From JAAZFF01 sp964405775 (GTDB lineage: Bacteria; Verrucomicrobiota; Kiritimatiellia; RFP12; UBA3636), in assembly GCA_964405775.1 (NCBI GenBank), contig CAYOPG010000104.1:1-6500 (forward strand): 6,500 nt of DNA, read 5' to 3'. Each line of letters begins with the position of its first letter. Position 1 is the stretch's first letter. Made by a program: the position numbers and the translations under genes. The notes below the pieces were generated by a model, which was not told the origin of the DNA, ran no database searches, and worked only from the letters and a program-made list of their open reading frames with translations. Shown here piece by piece: positions 1 to 5,733 of the stretch.

Positions 1-139
1 CGTGGGTTCCAGCTAGGTGGCTGAATTAAAATCAAGCCTATGGGATGCTAGTGGAAACAAAAAGTGCTTACAGCACAAACGGCTCCCACTACCCTAAAAA
101 TAGAGCCAAAATACGGCCTTGAAATAATGTTTTCTGGAC

Positions 140-168
140 TTGACTGAAACTGAAATGAAACCTATACT
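140..168 (+). promoter_or_regulatory. sigma70-type promoter for the 241-1128 gene
   Basis: A -35 hexamer TTGACT (140-145) and a -10 hexamer TATACT (163-168) are separated by exactly 17 bp, close to the sigma70 consensus, so transcription should start near 175 and give a ~65-nt leader before the ATG at 241. The 17-bp spacer and the end of the -35 box hold three copies of TGAAA (145-149, 151-155, 156-160), which could be an operator or simply A-rich composition. The rest of 1-240 is AT-richer than the genes and holds no reading frame I can support, only a small hairpin (GTGCT, 64-68, pairing with AGCAC, 72-76). Confidence 0.7.
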
Positions 169-240
169 CACCATCGTTTTACTCAAAGAAGCCATTGTGC
201 GAAGTAGGCTCAATAACACTGTTCGACAGGATAAGACAAA

Positions 241-1128
241 ATGCCACAACTACCCAGCGGCCTGAAGTTGTACCTGTCGAGTCTCTGCGTTCTCGACCTG
301 CAAGGACGTACTGATTGGTACAAATGCGGCCCAAGGAATTTCTGGCACCTCACGCCAAATCTCACTGCTTCCCCACCGCCATATCGCCCCCAGGATGAAA
401 TAACGTTGGATTTCGTCTCAGCCCCAGTACCCAAGAGCCGGGACGAAGCGATGCAGTTTGTGCATGTCCTTCTTGAGGATCCAGAGTTTGGGATCTACTG
501 GCGCGGTGACTGGATGCCAACCTTTCACGACAACTACCCGCTTTCTAAAGACGACCGCAACTATTGGCTGAACTGGATCGGCCAAAACGACGACTTCCTT
601 GATCATGTCATCGCAGAGGCGCAAAAGCAGGAGGCGGCACTTCAGCAAGTCACCGGGAAGTACAAGAAAGCGCCCAGCGACTATATGATCGGAATGAAGA
701 TGCCGGCATTCTGCCTCGGCAAAGAGATCGTCGATGAGCGCGTGTTCTTCTACCCCTTGTCGCAGCTTATGCAAAGAAGGCACCGACTCCCATCAGGTCT
801 CTGCCAGATGGACTACGAGGTGGGTCTCAATGTGGTGGGATCGCAATTGCAGCAGGCCGGGTTCAAGGTTGAGCGGGTCAACAACGACTTCTCCGGAGAT
901 TTCAGCTTCTTGGCTAGCAGCAAAGGGGCGCGATTTGCAGTCAAGGTGATAACAGTTCGCGCCCCGGACGAACCTAACGCGTCGCGTGACGACACATTTC
1001 GTCTGAAACGCGTGCGGGAAGGCCAGCGATTCCTTGTCGCACCAGTGGGCCTTCTTCCTGTGGCGGAAAGGTCACCGGAGGGACATCAAGGATTTCACGT
1101 GAAGTTCGAGGGATTCATTGAGGTATGA
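241..1128 (+). CDS. hypothetical cytoplasmic protein with possible degenerate nuclease-like C-terminal domain
   Basis: This is a 295-residue protein of a family I cannot name. The ATG at 241 is the first possible start because an in-frame TAA lies at 232-234; AGGA (228-231), nine bases upstream, is an acceptable ribosome binding site, and a strong promoter precedes it. There is no signal peptide or membrane segment, so it should be cytoplasmic. Residues ~65-185 are rich in aromatic and acidic residues (for example WRGDWMPTFHDNYPLS, 87-102). Residues ~192-270 have the pattern of a mixed alpha/beta domain: a helix (EVGLNVVGSQLQQAG), a strand (FKVERVNND), then D220-FSFLA and RFAVKVITVR. The order resembles a PD-(D/E)XK restriction-endonuclease-like fold in which the (D/E)xK site has become AVK, so catalysis would be unlikely; this is inference from pattern only. 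It appears monocistronic: its 3' neighbours are a large hairpin and gene debris. Confidence 0.75.
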   Translation: MPQLPSGLKLYLSSLCVLDLQGRTDWYKCGPRNFWHLTPNLTASPPPYRPQDEITLDFVSAPVPKSRDEAMQFVHVLLEDPEFGIYWRGDWMPTFHDNYPLSKDDRNYWLNWIGQNDDFLDHVIAEAQKQEAALQQVTGKYKKAPSDYMIGMKMPAFCLGKEIVDERVFFYPLSQLMQRRHRLPSGLCQMDYEVGLNVVGSQLQQAGFKVERVNNDFSGDFSFLASSKGARFAVKVITVRAPDEPNASRDDTFRLKRVREGQRFLVAPVGLLPVAERSPEGHQGFHVKFEGFIEV

Positions 1129-1146
1129 AGAAGACTGTCGAACCAG

Positions 1147-1196
1147 CGGGTGGAGCGTACGTCTCGCCCGCGGCGGGCGATCCGTCCGCTCACCCG
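1147..1196. repeat. large GC-rich imperfect inverted repeat (hairpin)
   Basis: The two halves of this 50-bp segment are complementary around a CGG loop (1171-1173). The inner stem is seven perfect pairs (TCGCCCG 1164-1170 with CGGGCGA 1174-1180), the middle stem three pairs (ACG 1159-1161 with CGT 1183-1185), and the outer stem ten pairs (1147-1157 with 1187-1196, one bulged G on the left). That gives 20 pairs with short internal loops, mostly G-C. It begins 18 nt after the stop of the 241-1128 gene and ends 34 nt before the ATG at 1231. No T-run follows on either strand, so it is not a textbook intrinsic terminator; it could be a 3' stabilising hairpin, a leader structure for the 1231 frame, or a copy of a dispersed palindromic repeat. 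Confidence 0.7.
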
Positions 1197-1218
1197 TAAC
1201 GTTCGCACATCAACAACG

Positions 1219-1225
1219 AAAGGAG
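1219..1225 (+). promoter_or_regulatory. strong Shine-Dalgarno of an orphan start
   Basis: AAAGGAG lies five bases before the ATG at 1231. It is the best ribosome binding site on the plus strand of the window, yet the reading frame it serves closes after 44 codons. It decides that 1231 was once a real gene start. Confidence 0.6.
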
Positions 1226-1230
1226 AGAAG

Positions 1231-1365
1231 ATGAGTCTGAAAGCTGCAATCATTGTGGGAGTCGTTGGCGCGGCCCCGACGGCTCGATGCGCCCCAACCG
1301 CTGTTACGTCCATATCGCCGGACTCTATGCCATCGACCTTTTCATGGGCGCCACCCTGCAGATAG
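1231..1365 (+). pseudogene. orphan 5' gene end, out-of-frame with the mdcA remnant
   Basis: The frame opens with MSLKAAIIVGVVGA and then turns into low-quality sequence (APTARCAPTAV...) that ends at a stop at 1363-1365. The first ~14 residues look like a first beta strand and glycine loop of a nucleotide-binding Rossmann fold (similar in style to ArgC or other dehydrogenase N-termini); I cannot identify the gene from so few residues. From about 1272 the nucleotide sequence instead encodes MdcA in another frame. The simplest reading is a deletion or recombination that joined the start of one gene to the end of mdcA. Translation from this strong site would give a 44-residue nonsense peptide. 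Alternatively the 44-aa frame is a genuine small protein, which I consider unlikely because its second half is antisense-like in composition and overlaps conserved MdcA codons. Confidence 0.4.
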
Positions 1366-1940
1366 ACCGTTTCGGCAATTCATCGACGGCAATTAAAGGT
1401 ATGATCGCCGGCTTCGGAGGCGCTCCGAATCTTGGCGGCACGCCGCCGGGGCGCCGCCACAATTCACCCGCCACCTCCGCCGCGGGTTGCATGAAGGAAG
1501 ACGCATTCCGCGGACGCAAACTGGTCGTTCAGATAACCCCGACACGCTCTGAAAAAAAAGGAATACCGGTTTTCGTCGAGGAACTCGACGCGCAGCAATT
1601 ATGCAGAGACGGCGTATTCGAGGAACCGCCAGTCATGATCGCCGCCGATCAAGTGACTCATATCATCACGGAGGAGGGGATCGCCTATATAGACAAGTGC
1701 ATTGACGTCGAACTGCGCCGCAAGGCCGTTGCCGCTGTGGCGGGCGATACGCCCGTTGGGCGCACTTCGGACACCGCCACGCGCGCTGCGCTGCGCGCCT
1801 CAGGAATCGTCAGGACCCCCGCCGACCTTGGAATCGACCCCGCGATGGCAAAGACCGACCTGCTGCCCGTGCATTCGCTCGAGGATCTGGTGGAAGTTTC
1901 AGGCGGGCTCTACCGCATCCCGCCCGGTTGCAAAGGTTGA
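1272..1940 (+). pseudogene. mdcA: 5'-truncated malonate decarboxylase alpha subunit (C-terminal ~220 residues)
   Basis: MdcA is the malonate:acetyl-[acyl carrier protein] transferase subunit of malonate decarboxylase; it swaps acetate for malonate on the ACP so that malonate can be decarboxylated. The frame encodes hallmark MdcA segments in order: HIAGLYAIDLFMGATLQID, GNSSTAIKGMIAGFGGAPNLGG, GRRHNSP, GRKLVVQI, PVFVEELDAQQL, PVMIAADQVTHIITEEGIAYI, RRKAVAAVAG, GIVRTPADLGI and the C-terminal EDLVEVSGGLY. Full-length MdcA is about 550 residues, so the N-terminal ~330 are missing, while the C-terminus is complete. Homology begins around 1272 (GPDGSMRPNR); the first ATG in frame is 1287, which has no ribosome binding site and lies within the conserved region. 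No mdcB/C/D/E/G/H genes are in the window. The 3' end overlaps the convergent GT-C gene by 31 bp. It is almost certainly non-functional. Confidence 0.8.
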
Positions 1941-4216
1941 ACCGGCCGAATCTCCGCTGAATCCAGAACAACTCCCAGACCTTCGCCAAACCCCCTTATG
2001 CCATAGTCGGAAGGAGTGTATGGGGTTGGAGAATTTATAAGGTAGACGCCCGTATGAGGCCGCGTTACTTCGTCGGACGTCGCGCGAGTCAGCACGCCAG
2101 TGACTGCAACTGCGCTTGCCAAAGATGAGTCTGCGGCGGCAGGGATCCTGAACTCCACCGGCGGCGCCTCGAACGGCGGGGTGATGGTTATTGTCTGCTC
2201 GCGCCATTCCTCAGAGCCCGCCGGCGGGAACCAAGTGGCCAAAAGCACGATCTCAACCGAACCGCCCGTTGGTGGAACTGTGCCCACTATGCCACTTCCT
2301 TCCATTGTCCAGTAGCCGCCGCGTACACTGCGCCCCCACGGTGGGCGCAACCCCAGCGGACCTCCATCGAGTTTTTTCACCTGCACGGCGTTATGCAGAT
2401 TCTCTTCCGTAATAGCGTGAGCCCTGTAAAAGGTGTTGTTTATTTTGCGCTCACTGCACCGGACCGGAAAGAAAGCCTTGGTAGAGGTTGTATGCAAGCT
2501 TGCACTTGCAATCGAGCCTTTTTCCAGCCAAATACCGTCTTCCACAATCGAAGGTACCGGAGCGTATGAGGACACAACCTGAACCACGCTGCCTGTTAGA
2601 ACTTCCGATGCGAGCCACGATGTAATGGCGCCGATTTCATGATTCTCTGCTGTTGAATCAGAAATCCCGAAGACGTTGCGCGAGAGGTCGGCTTGATAAG
2701 GGACGCTGTGAGGATAGTAGTCAAATACAGTGATCGCGTCTTCGCCTGCAAGGTCTATTTCATTCTCAATGGTCTCTGTAAAATGCGATGCCCCATCGTC
2801 GTTGGAGACGAAATACGCCGCAGGTGACCATGCCACATGTATTGCAACCGGTAGAAGGACTGTAGCGGCAAGTGCCAAGCCTCTGCGACGGTTGCATTCG
2901 GCAACGGCGCGCAGACCGCTTGAAAGCGGGGCGGCAAGAAGCGAAATTAAGCACAGAATCACCGGAGTGAAGCGTCGTTGCGACCAAAGGCCTACCGGCG
3001 TCTCGACGCCTTTGATGTACATAAACACCAGAGCGGCTCCGGCAAGCGTCGTAAGAAGCAACATGTCGGACGCGGATTCACGCCTTATAAAAAGGAAGAC
3101 GATGCCTACCAGGATCGTAATCGAGAAGAGGCTTATGCCTGCCCACGTAGCAAGCCACCCTTTGATTAGAGCGCCTCCCGCCAAGAACGGCACAAGATCC
3201 CCGATGGCACAGATGAGCAGCAGCGCGAAGAAAACAATGTCGCGTGTCTTGGGGCGTACGAAAAACTCGCGTACGACCTTCATGTGTGCAAGTAACAACA
3301 CTGCCACGCCAAGGAGCGCCGCGCCGAATAGCGCAGCGGCGACGATGCGGATTTCGGGCGATGCTCGGCACATGTCGGCTAGCGCCCCGAAGTCGGTGAA
3401 GTCCCCATAGGGTTGGCACACGTACTTGTTTACGTAAAGAAGTGGCAGAGTCCCCACTCCTCCACTGAGCGCAAGCGCGAGCGTGTCGCGCCAACGCCCG
3501 CTACGCAACACCAGATAAAGCGCAATAGGGATGGAGAGCACGGCAAGCGTGGGGTGCAGCGAGAGCGAAAGCCCGAGCATTAAACCGAATATAAGATACA
3601 GTCGCCAATCCAGTTTGAGAAAGTGACTTACGGCGATTATGATCGCCAGGAGCGCACCGCCCGCAGCCTCCGGGAAAAAACCGCGCAGAAACCATGCCGG
3701 CCAAGCCGACCCGAAAATCAGCGCTACCGCTGCGGCAAGCCCCCAGACGCCGCCTGCGCGCCACGCCACGGAATACACGCAGACAATCCACAAAACGGCG
3801 ATTGTGGGAACTAACAGATCGCGCGACATTCCCGCCCTTGAAGCGCTTGCTGCGGCGAGCGGCAGAAACGGCATGAAAAACGGAGCAGTTCCGACATCCG
3901 GATATTCTGTCAGCTCGAAAACGCTGTCGCGGGTGAGTCGGCCGCTCGTTCCCACAACGTTACGATAAAGCAGAAGAGGTTTGACGTCTGAGGGTACTTG
4001 CTCGAAAACCAAGTCTCGGTCGTGAAAGCCGCGCCCGCCCGCAAAAGCACCGGACATGTTCCTGTACATCGCTACATCGAGACCGGTGAAAGTGTCGCGA
4101 TGCGGATTTAGAACGAACACGCACGACGTTATAGCTATGCATACGAGCGCGGCGACGCGCCCGGTTTCTCGGGTCGCCTTTTTGAAAACGAGAGAACCAA
4201 GCGCAGCCGCTGTCAT
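1910..4216 (-). CDS. multi-pass membrane glycosyltransferase, GT-C/GT39-like, with large C-terminal extracytoplasmic domain
   Basis: This 768-residue membrane protein has the layout of a GT-C enzyme, which uses a polyprenyl-phosphate sugar to glycosylate an acceptor outside the cytoplasmic membrane. A first membrane segment (~20-36) is followed by an outside loop with acidic residues (D41, D47, then Y51) and GGRGFHDRD (60-68), where GT39-like enzymes carry catalytic acid residues. About a dozen hydrophobic segments follow (for example ~111-128, 135-152, 156-175, 182-200, 204-235, 291-311, 328-347, 350-377, 385-401, 417-433, 445-465). Residues ~470-768 are soluble and beta-rich, with no family I recognise. 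The ATG at 4216 overlaps the upstream TGA as ATGA; GAGGA (4229-4233) is 12 nt upstream, rather far, so translational coupling is likely. The TAG stop lies inside the antisense of mdcA, so residues ~759-768 are read from mdcA's opposite strand. Exact donor and acceptor are unknown. Confidence 0.8.
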   Translation of the reverse strand: MTAAALGSLVFKKATRETGRVAALVCIAITSCVFVLNPHRDTFTGLDVAMYRNMSGAFAGGRGFHDRDLVFEQVPSDVKPLLLYRNVVGTSGRLTRDSVFELTEYPDVGTAPFFMPFLPLAAASASRAGMSRDLLVPTIAVLWIVCVYSVAWRAGGVWGLAAAVALIFGSAWPAWFLRGFFPEAAGGALLAIIIAVSHFLKLDWRLYLIFGLMLGLSLSLHPTLAVLSIPIALYLVLRSGRWRDTLALALSGGVGTLPLLYVNKYVCQPYGDFTDFGALADMCRASPEIRIVAAALFGAALLGVAVLLLAHMKVVREFFVRPKTRDIVFFALLLICAIGDLVPFLAGGALIKGWLATWAGISLFSITILVGIVFLFIRRESASDMLLLTTLAGAALVFMYIKGVETPVGLWSQRRFTPVILCLISLLAAPLSSGLRAVAECNRRRGLALAATVLLPVAIHVAWSPAAYFVSNDDGASHFTETIENEIDLAGEDAITVFDYYPHSVPYQADLSRNVFGISDSTAENHEIGAITSWLASEVLTGSVVQVVSSYAPVPSIVEDGIWLEKGSIASASLHTTSTKAFFPVRCSERKINNTFYRAHAITEENLHNAVQVKKLDGGPLGLRPPWGRSVRGGYWTMEGSGIVGTVPPTGGSVEIVLLATWFPPAGSEEWREQTITITPPFEAPPVEFRIPAAADSSLASAVAVTGVLTRATSDEVTRPHTGVYLINSPTPYTPSDYGIRGFGEGLGVVLDSAEIRPVQPLQPGGMR

Positions 4217-4791
4217 TTTTTGGCGGCGTCCTCTTTATCGGAAGCGGCCTCAAGCTCCCTGATGCGCGCCTCGAGCATGGCGCACCGCTGGGAGATTCGG
4301 GAGATGTCTCGTTCGTTTTTGGAAATGCTTTTGGACAGAAAAAAAACGGCAGCCATTACAGAAAGAAACACTGCTGCGAGCATCGTCGAGCCGTATTCCA
4401 TGCCAAAAGTGTTGCGAGCCCATCTTAAAATGCCCGGCCAGGCGGTCATAACTAGCACGAGTATGCATGGTAAAACCCATAGGAGAGCGTATCGTTCCTT
4501 GAGTTGCGTGCGCCTTATGGATTCGAACGTAACAATCAGGATGAAAACGGTGAGACCCGCTACGGCGAGGCGGATGCGCCCCATGCGCGTATCGGGCATG
4601 AAAAGCGCGGCCCATTCAGGGAAAAGCGCGAGGGAAAGCAACCCCAGAGAGGTGGCAGAAAGAACAAACAAAAGTGGAAACGATGCCCCGAGCCCCTTCT
4701 TAACCACATACCGGACAGTTGCCAACAGCACGGCAACTCCGGAAATCCCCGCTATTGTGCGCGTCATTGTTATAGTTGTCTCGGGCAACAT
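4213..4791 (-). CDS. DUF2304-type small membrane protein with apparent internal duplication
   Basis: DUF2304 proteins are small membrane proteins usually encoded beside GT2 glycosyltransferases in envelope polysaccharide loci; their biochemical role is unclear. Residues ~95-183 of this 192-aa protein show the family pattern: KERYALLWVL, a hydrophobic segment, WPGILRWARNTFGM, another segment (134-153) and a C-terminal coiled coil (156-183). Unusually, residues ~26-94 have the same pattern (FPLLFVL, LALFPEWAALFM, then a segment ending FESIRR), offset by 61-63 residues, so the family's normal ~110-120 residues appear doubled. Five membrane segments are visible (~11-27, 38-56, 73-90, 102-118, 134-153). 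I chose ATG at 4791 because AAGGAG (4800-4805) lies eight bases upstream; an in-frame GTG at 4797 is only two bases from it. The start is 2 nt after the GT2 stop, and the TGA overlaps the GT-C ATG. Confidence 0.8.
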   Translation of the reverse strand: MLPETTITMTRTIAGISGVAVLLATVRYVVKKGLGASFPLLFVLSATSLGLLSLALFPEWAALFMPDTRMGRIRLAVAGLTVFILIVTFESIRRTQLKERYALLWVLPCILVLVMTAWPGILRWARNTFGMEYGSTMLAAVFLSVMAAVFFLSKSISKNERDISRISQRCAMLEARIRELEAASDKEDAAKK

Positions 4792-4793
4792 GA

Positions 4794-5567
4794 TCACGGC
4801 TCCTTTTTCTTTGATTTCTTAGCGAAACGCTTGTCAGCCGGGCGCACTCGGTCGGCCAAAAGCGAAAGGCCAACGCGGAGGGCAAAATAAACCGTTCCGA
4901 AAGAATCGATGGTGGAAGTTCCGAATTTGCGCGGCCTGACTGAAACCGGAACCTCCACCATCTCGTACCCTTGGCGGCGCAGTAGCGCGAGCGCCTCAGG
5001 CTCCGGGTATTCCGATGGGTAATACTGCGAAAAATACTTAAGGAGATCGCCCCTGACACACCAAAAGCCGCAAGTCGGATCGGTGACGCGCGCCCGACAA
5101 ATCAGGCTTAGGAACCACGATAGCATAACATTCCCAGCCTGACGCATCTTCGTGCCTCCGTGGAATTCGCCGTTGCCGAGGAAGCGTGAGCCGGTCACGA
5201 GATCCGCCCCCGTCTGCACCATTGCCTCAAGCAGCTTGTGTATTTCGGCAGGCGCATGCTGTCCGTCGCCGTCGATCCGCACCACCACGTCGTATCCTTC
5301 TTCGCATGCGTAGCGCATGCCTGCCTGCACTGCGCCGCCCACCCCCAAATTGCATGGCAGATCCAACACTGTGGCGCCGAGTTCTCGCGCAGTGCTGGCG
5401 GTGTTATCGACCGAACCGTCGCTGATCACGATGATCTTGACCGTCGGGTACACGCCACGCGTCTCTTCGATCAGTCCTCCTATCGACTCGCCTTCATTGT
5501 AAGCCGGTATAATAAGCGCGAAGTCCTTCTCGCCAATTTTGCGGTTTTGCGTCATCCTGTCTGACAT
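4794..5567 (-). CDS. GT2 family glycosyltransferase, dolichol/polyprenyl-phosphate sugar synthase type
   Basis: This 257-residue enzyme should transfer a sugar from a nucleotide sugar to a polyprenyl phosphate on the cytoplasmic face of the membrane, making the donor for the GT-C protein encoded downstream. Motifs of the DPM1-like GT2 fold are all present: LIIPAYNEGESI with P21-AYNE25, VISDGSVDNT (47-56), the metal-binding D99-G-D101 followed by GQH, GSRF (126-129), DPTCGF (163-168), the YPEPEAL acid cluster (187-193) and VPVSVRPRKFGTSTI (206-220). A C-terminal amphipathic or single membrane segment (~223-241) is followed by a lysine-rich tail, as in relatives paired with DUF2304 proteins. 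The frame is open to an ATG at 5627, but that would place the promoter inside the gene and add an unrelated 20 residues; the start at 5567 is preferred. No ribosome binding site precedes 5567, consistent with a leaderless mRNA. ATG 5555 is an alternative, with its AGG too close. Confidence 0.88.
   Translation of the reverse strand: MSDRMTQNRKIGEKDFALIIPAYNEGESIGGLIEETRGVYPTVKIIVISDGSVDNTASTARELGATVLDLPCNLGVGGAVQAGMRYACEEGYDVVVRIDGDGQHAPAEIHKLLEAMVQTGADLVTGSRFLGNGEFHGGTKMRQAGNVMLSWFLSLICRARVTDPTCGFWCVRGDLLKYFSQYYPSEYPEPEALALLRRQGYEMVEVPVSVRPRKFGTSTIDSFGTVYFALRVGLSLLADRVRPADKRFAKKSKKKEP
4800..4805 (-). promoter_or_regulatory. Shine-Dalgarno that fixes the DUF2304 start
   Basis: The minus strand reads AAGGAG here, inside the last codons of the GT2 gene. 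It is eight bases from ATG 4791 and two from the GTG at 4797 that overlaps the GT2 stop codon as GTGA. The spacing favours the ATG. Confidence 0.6.
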
Positions 5568-5573
5568 GCCGCG

Positions 5574-5603
5574 ATTGTACCACACAAAAAACTGATAATG
5601 CAA
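5574..5603 (-). promoter_or_regulatory. promoter of the GT2-DUF2304-GT-C operon, apparently leaderless
   Basis: On the minus strand a -35 TTGCAT (5598-5603) and a -10 TACAAT (5574-5579) are 18 bp apart, and TGG directly before the -10 makes it an extended -10. Six bases separate the -10 box from the A of ATG 5567, exactly the usual distance to a transcription start, so the mRNA would begin at the start codon. One promoter appears to serve all three genes, since no gaps exist between them. Confidence 0.65.
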
Positions 5604-5620
5604 AGAGATTGCGCACACAA

Positions 5621-5646
5621 CCCGCAAGCAGAGGCCAGCTTGCGGG
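5621..5646 (-). terminator. intergenic hairpin, possible terminator of the surface-protein remnant
   Basis: CCCGCAAGC (5621-5629) and GCTTGCGGG (5638-5646) form a perfect 9-bp stem with an 8-nt loop. On the minus strand the stem is followed by TTGTGTG, a weak T-rich tail, so it could end transcripts coming from the 5734-6468 remnant before the operon promoter 18 bp further on. On the plus strand no T-run follows. It is a hairpin for certain; its terminator role is inferred. Confidence 0.5.
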
Positions 5647-5682
5647 AAGCGGTGGAAAAGCCTTGCGAAAAAAGGATGGCAA

Positions 5683-5724
5683 TAGGTATTAGGTCTTAGA
5701 CCCCGGCACCTAGCCGCTAGCCAC
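5683..5724. repeat. degenerate heptamer tandem array in TAG register
   Basis: Six consecutive 7-bp units fit this interval. Five begin with TAG (5683, 5690, 5697, 5711, 5718); the fourth unit (5704) begins CGG. The first two are TAGGTAT and TAGGTCT; the last two are TAGCCGC and TAGCCAC. A further TAGCCGC followed by TTACT occurs at 6437-6448 on the far side of the surface-protein remnant, matching the TAGCCGC...TTACT at 5711-5729 apart from one heptamer. The array starts right after the stop of that remnant (nine bases beyond it) and is non-coding. Confidence 0.5.
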
Positions 5725-5733
5725 TTACTTCTC

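Noticed and set aside
11..56. GCTAG/GTGG words near the left edge that resemble the complement of the TAGCCAC heptamers
   Set aside because: They do not hold a 7-bp register and the matches are only 7-8 bases, so they do not stand out from chance.
418..783. 121-codon frame antisense to the 241-1128 gene
   Set aside because: The plus-strand gene has a promoter, a ribosome binding site and a more protein-like composition; the antisense frame has none of these.
2730..3410. 226-codon open frame on the plus strand
   Set aside because: It lies antisense to the GT-C membrane gene; its composition (R, S, A, T, P rich with no domain pattern) is what the complement of a hydrophobic gene gives, and no ribosome binding site precedes it.
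4795..4797. GTG start for the DUF2304 gene overlapping the GT2 stop as GTGA
   Set aside because: The overlap is tempting, but AAGGAG is only two bases away, too close for initiation, while ATG 4791 has an ideal eight-base spacing.
4220..4822. 200-codon open frame on the plus strand
   Set aside because: It is the antisense of the DUF2304 gene, which has clear family features and tight operon spacing; the plus-strand product is arginine/serine-rich without recognisable domains.
5568..5627. 20-residue N-terminal extension of the GT2 enzyme from ATG 5627
   Set aside because: The extra residues are not part of the GT2 fold, and the extension overlaps a good promoter; no ribosome binding site precedes 5627.
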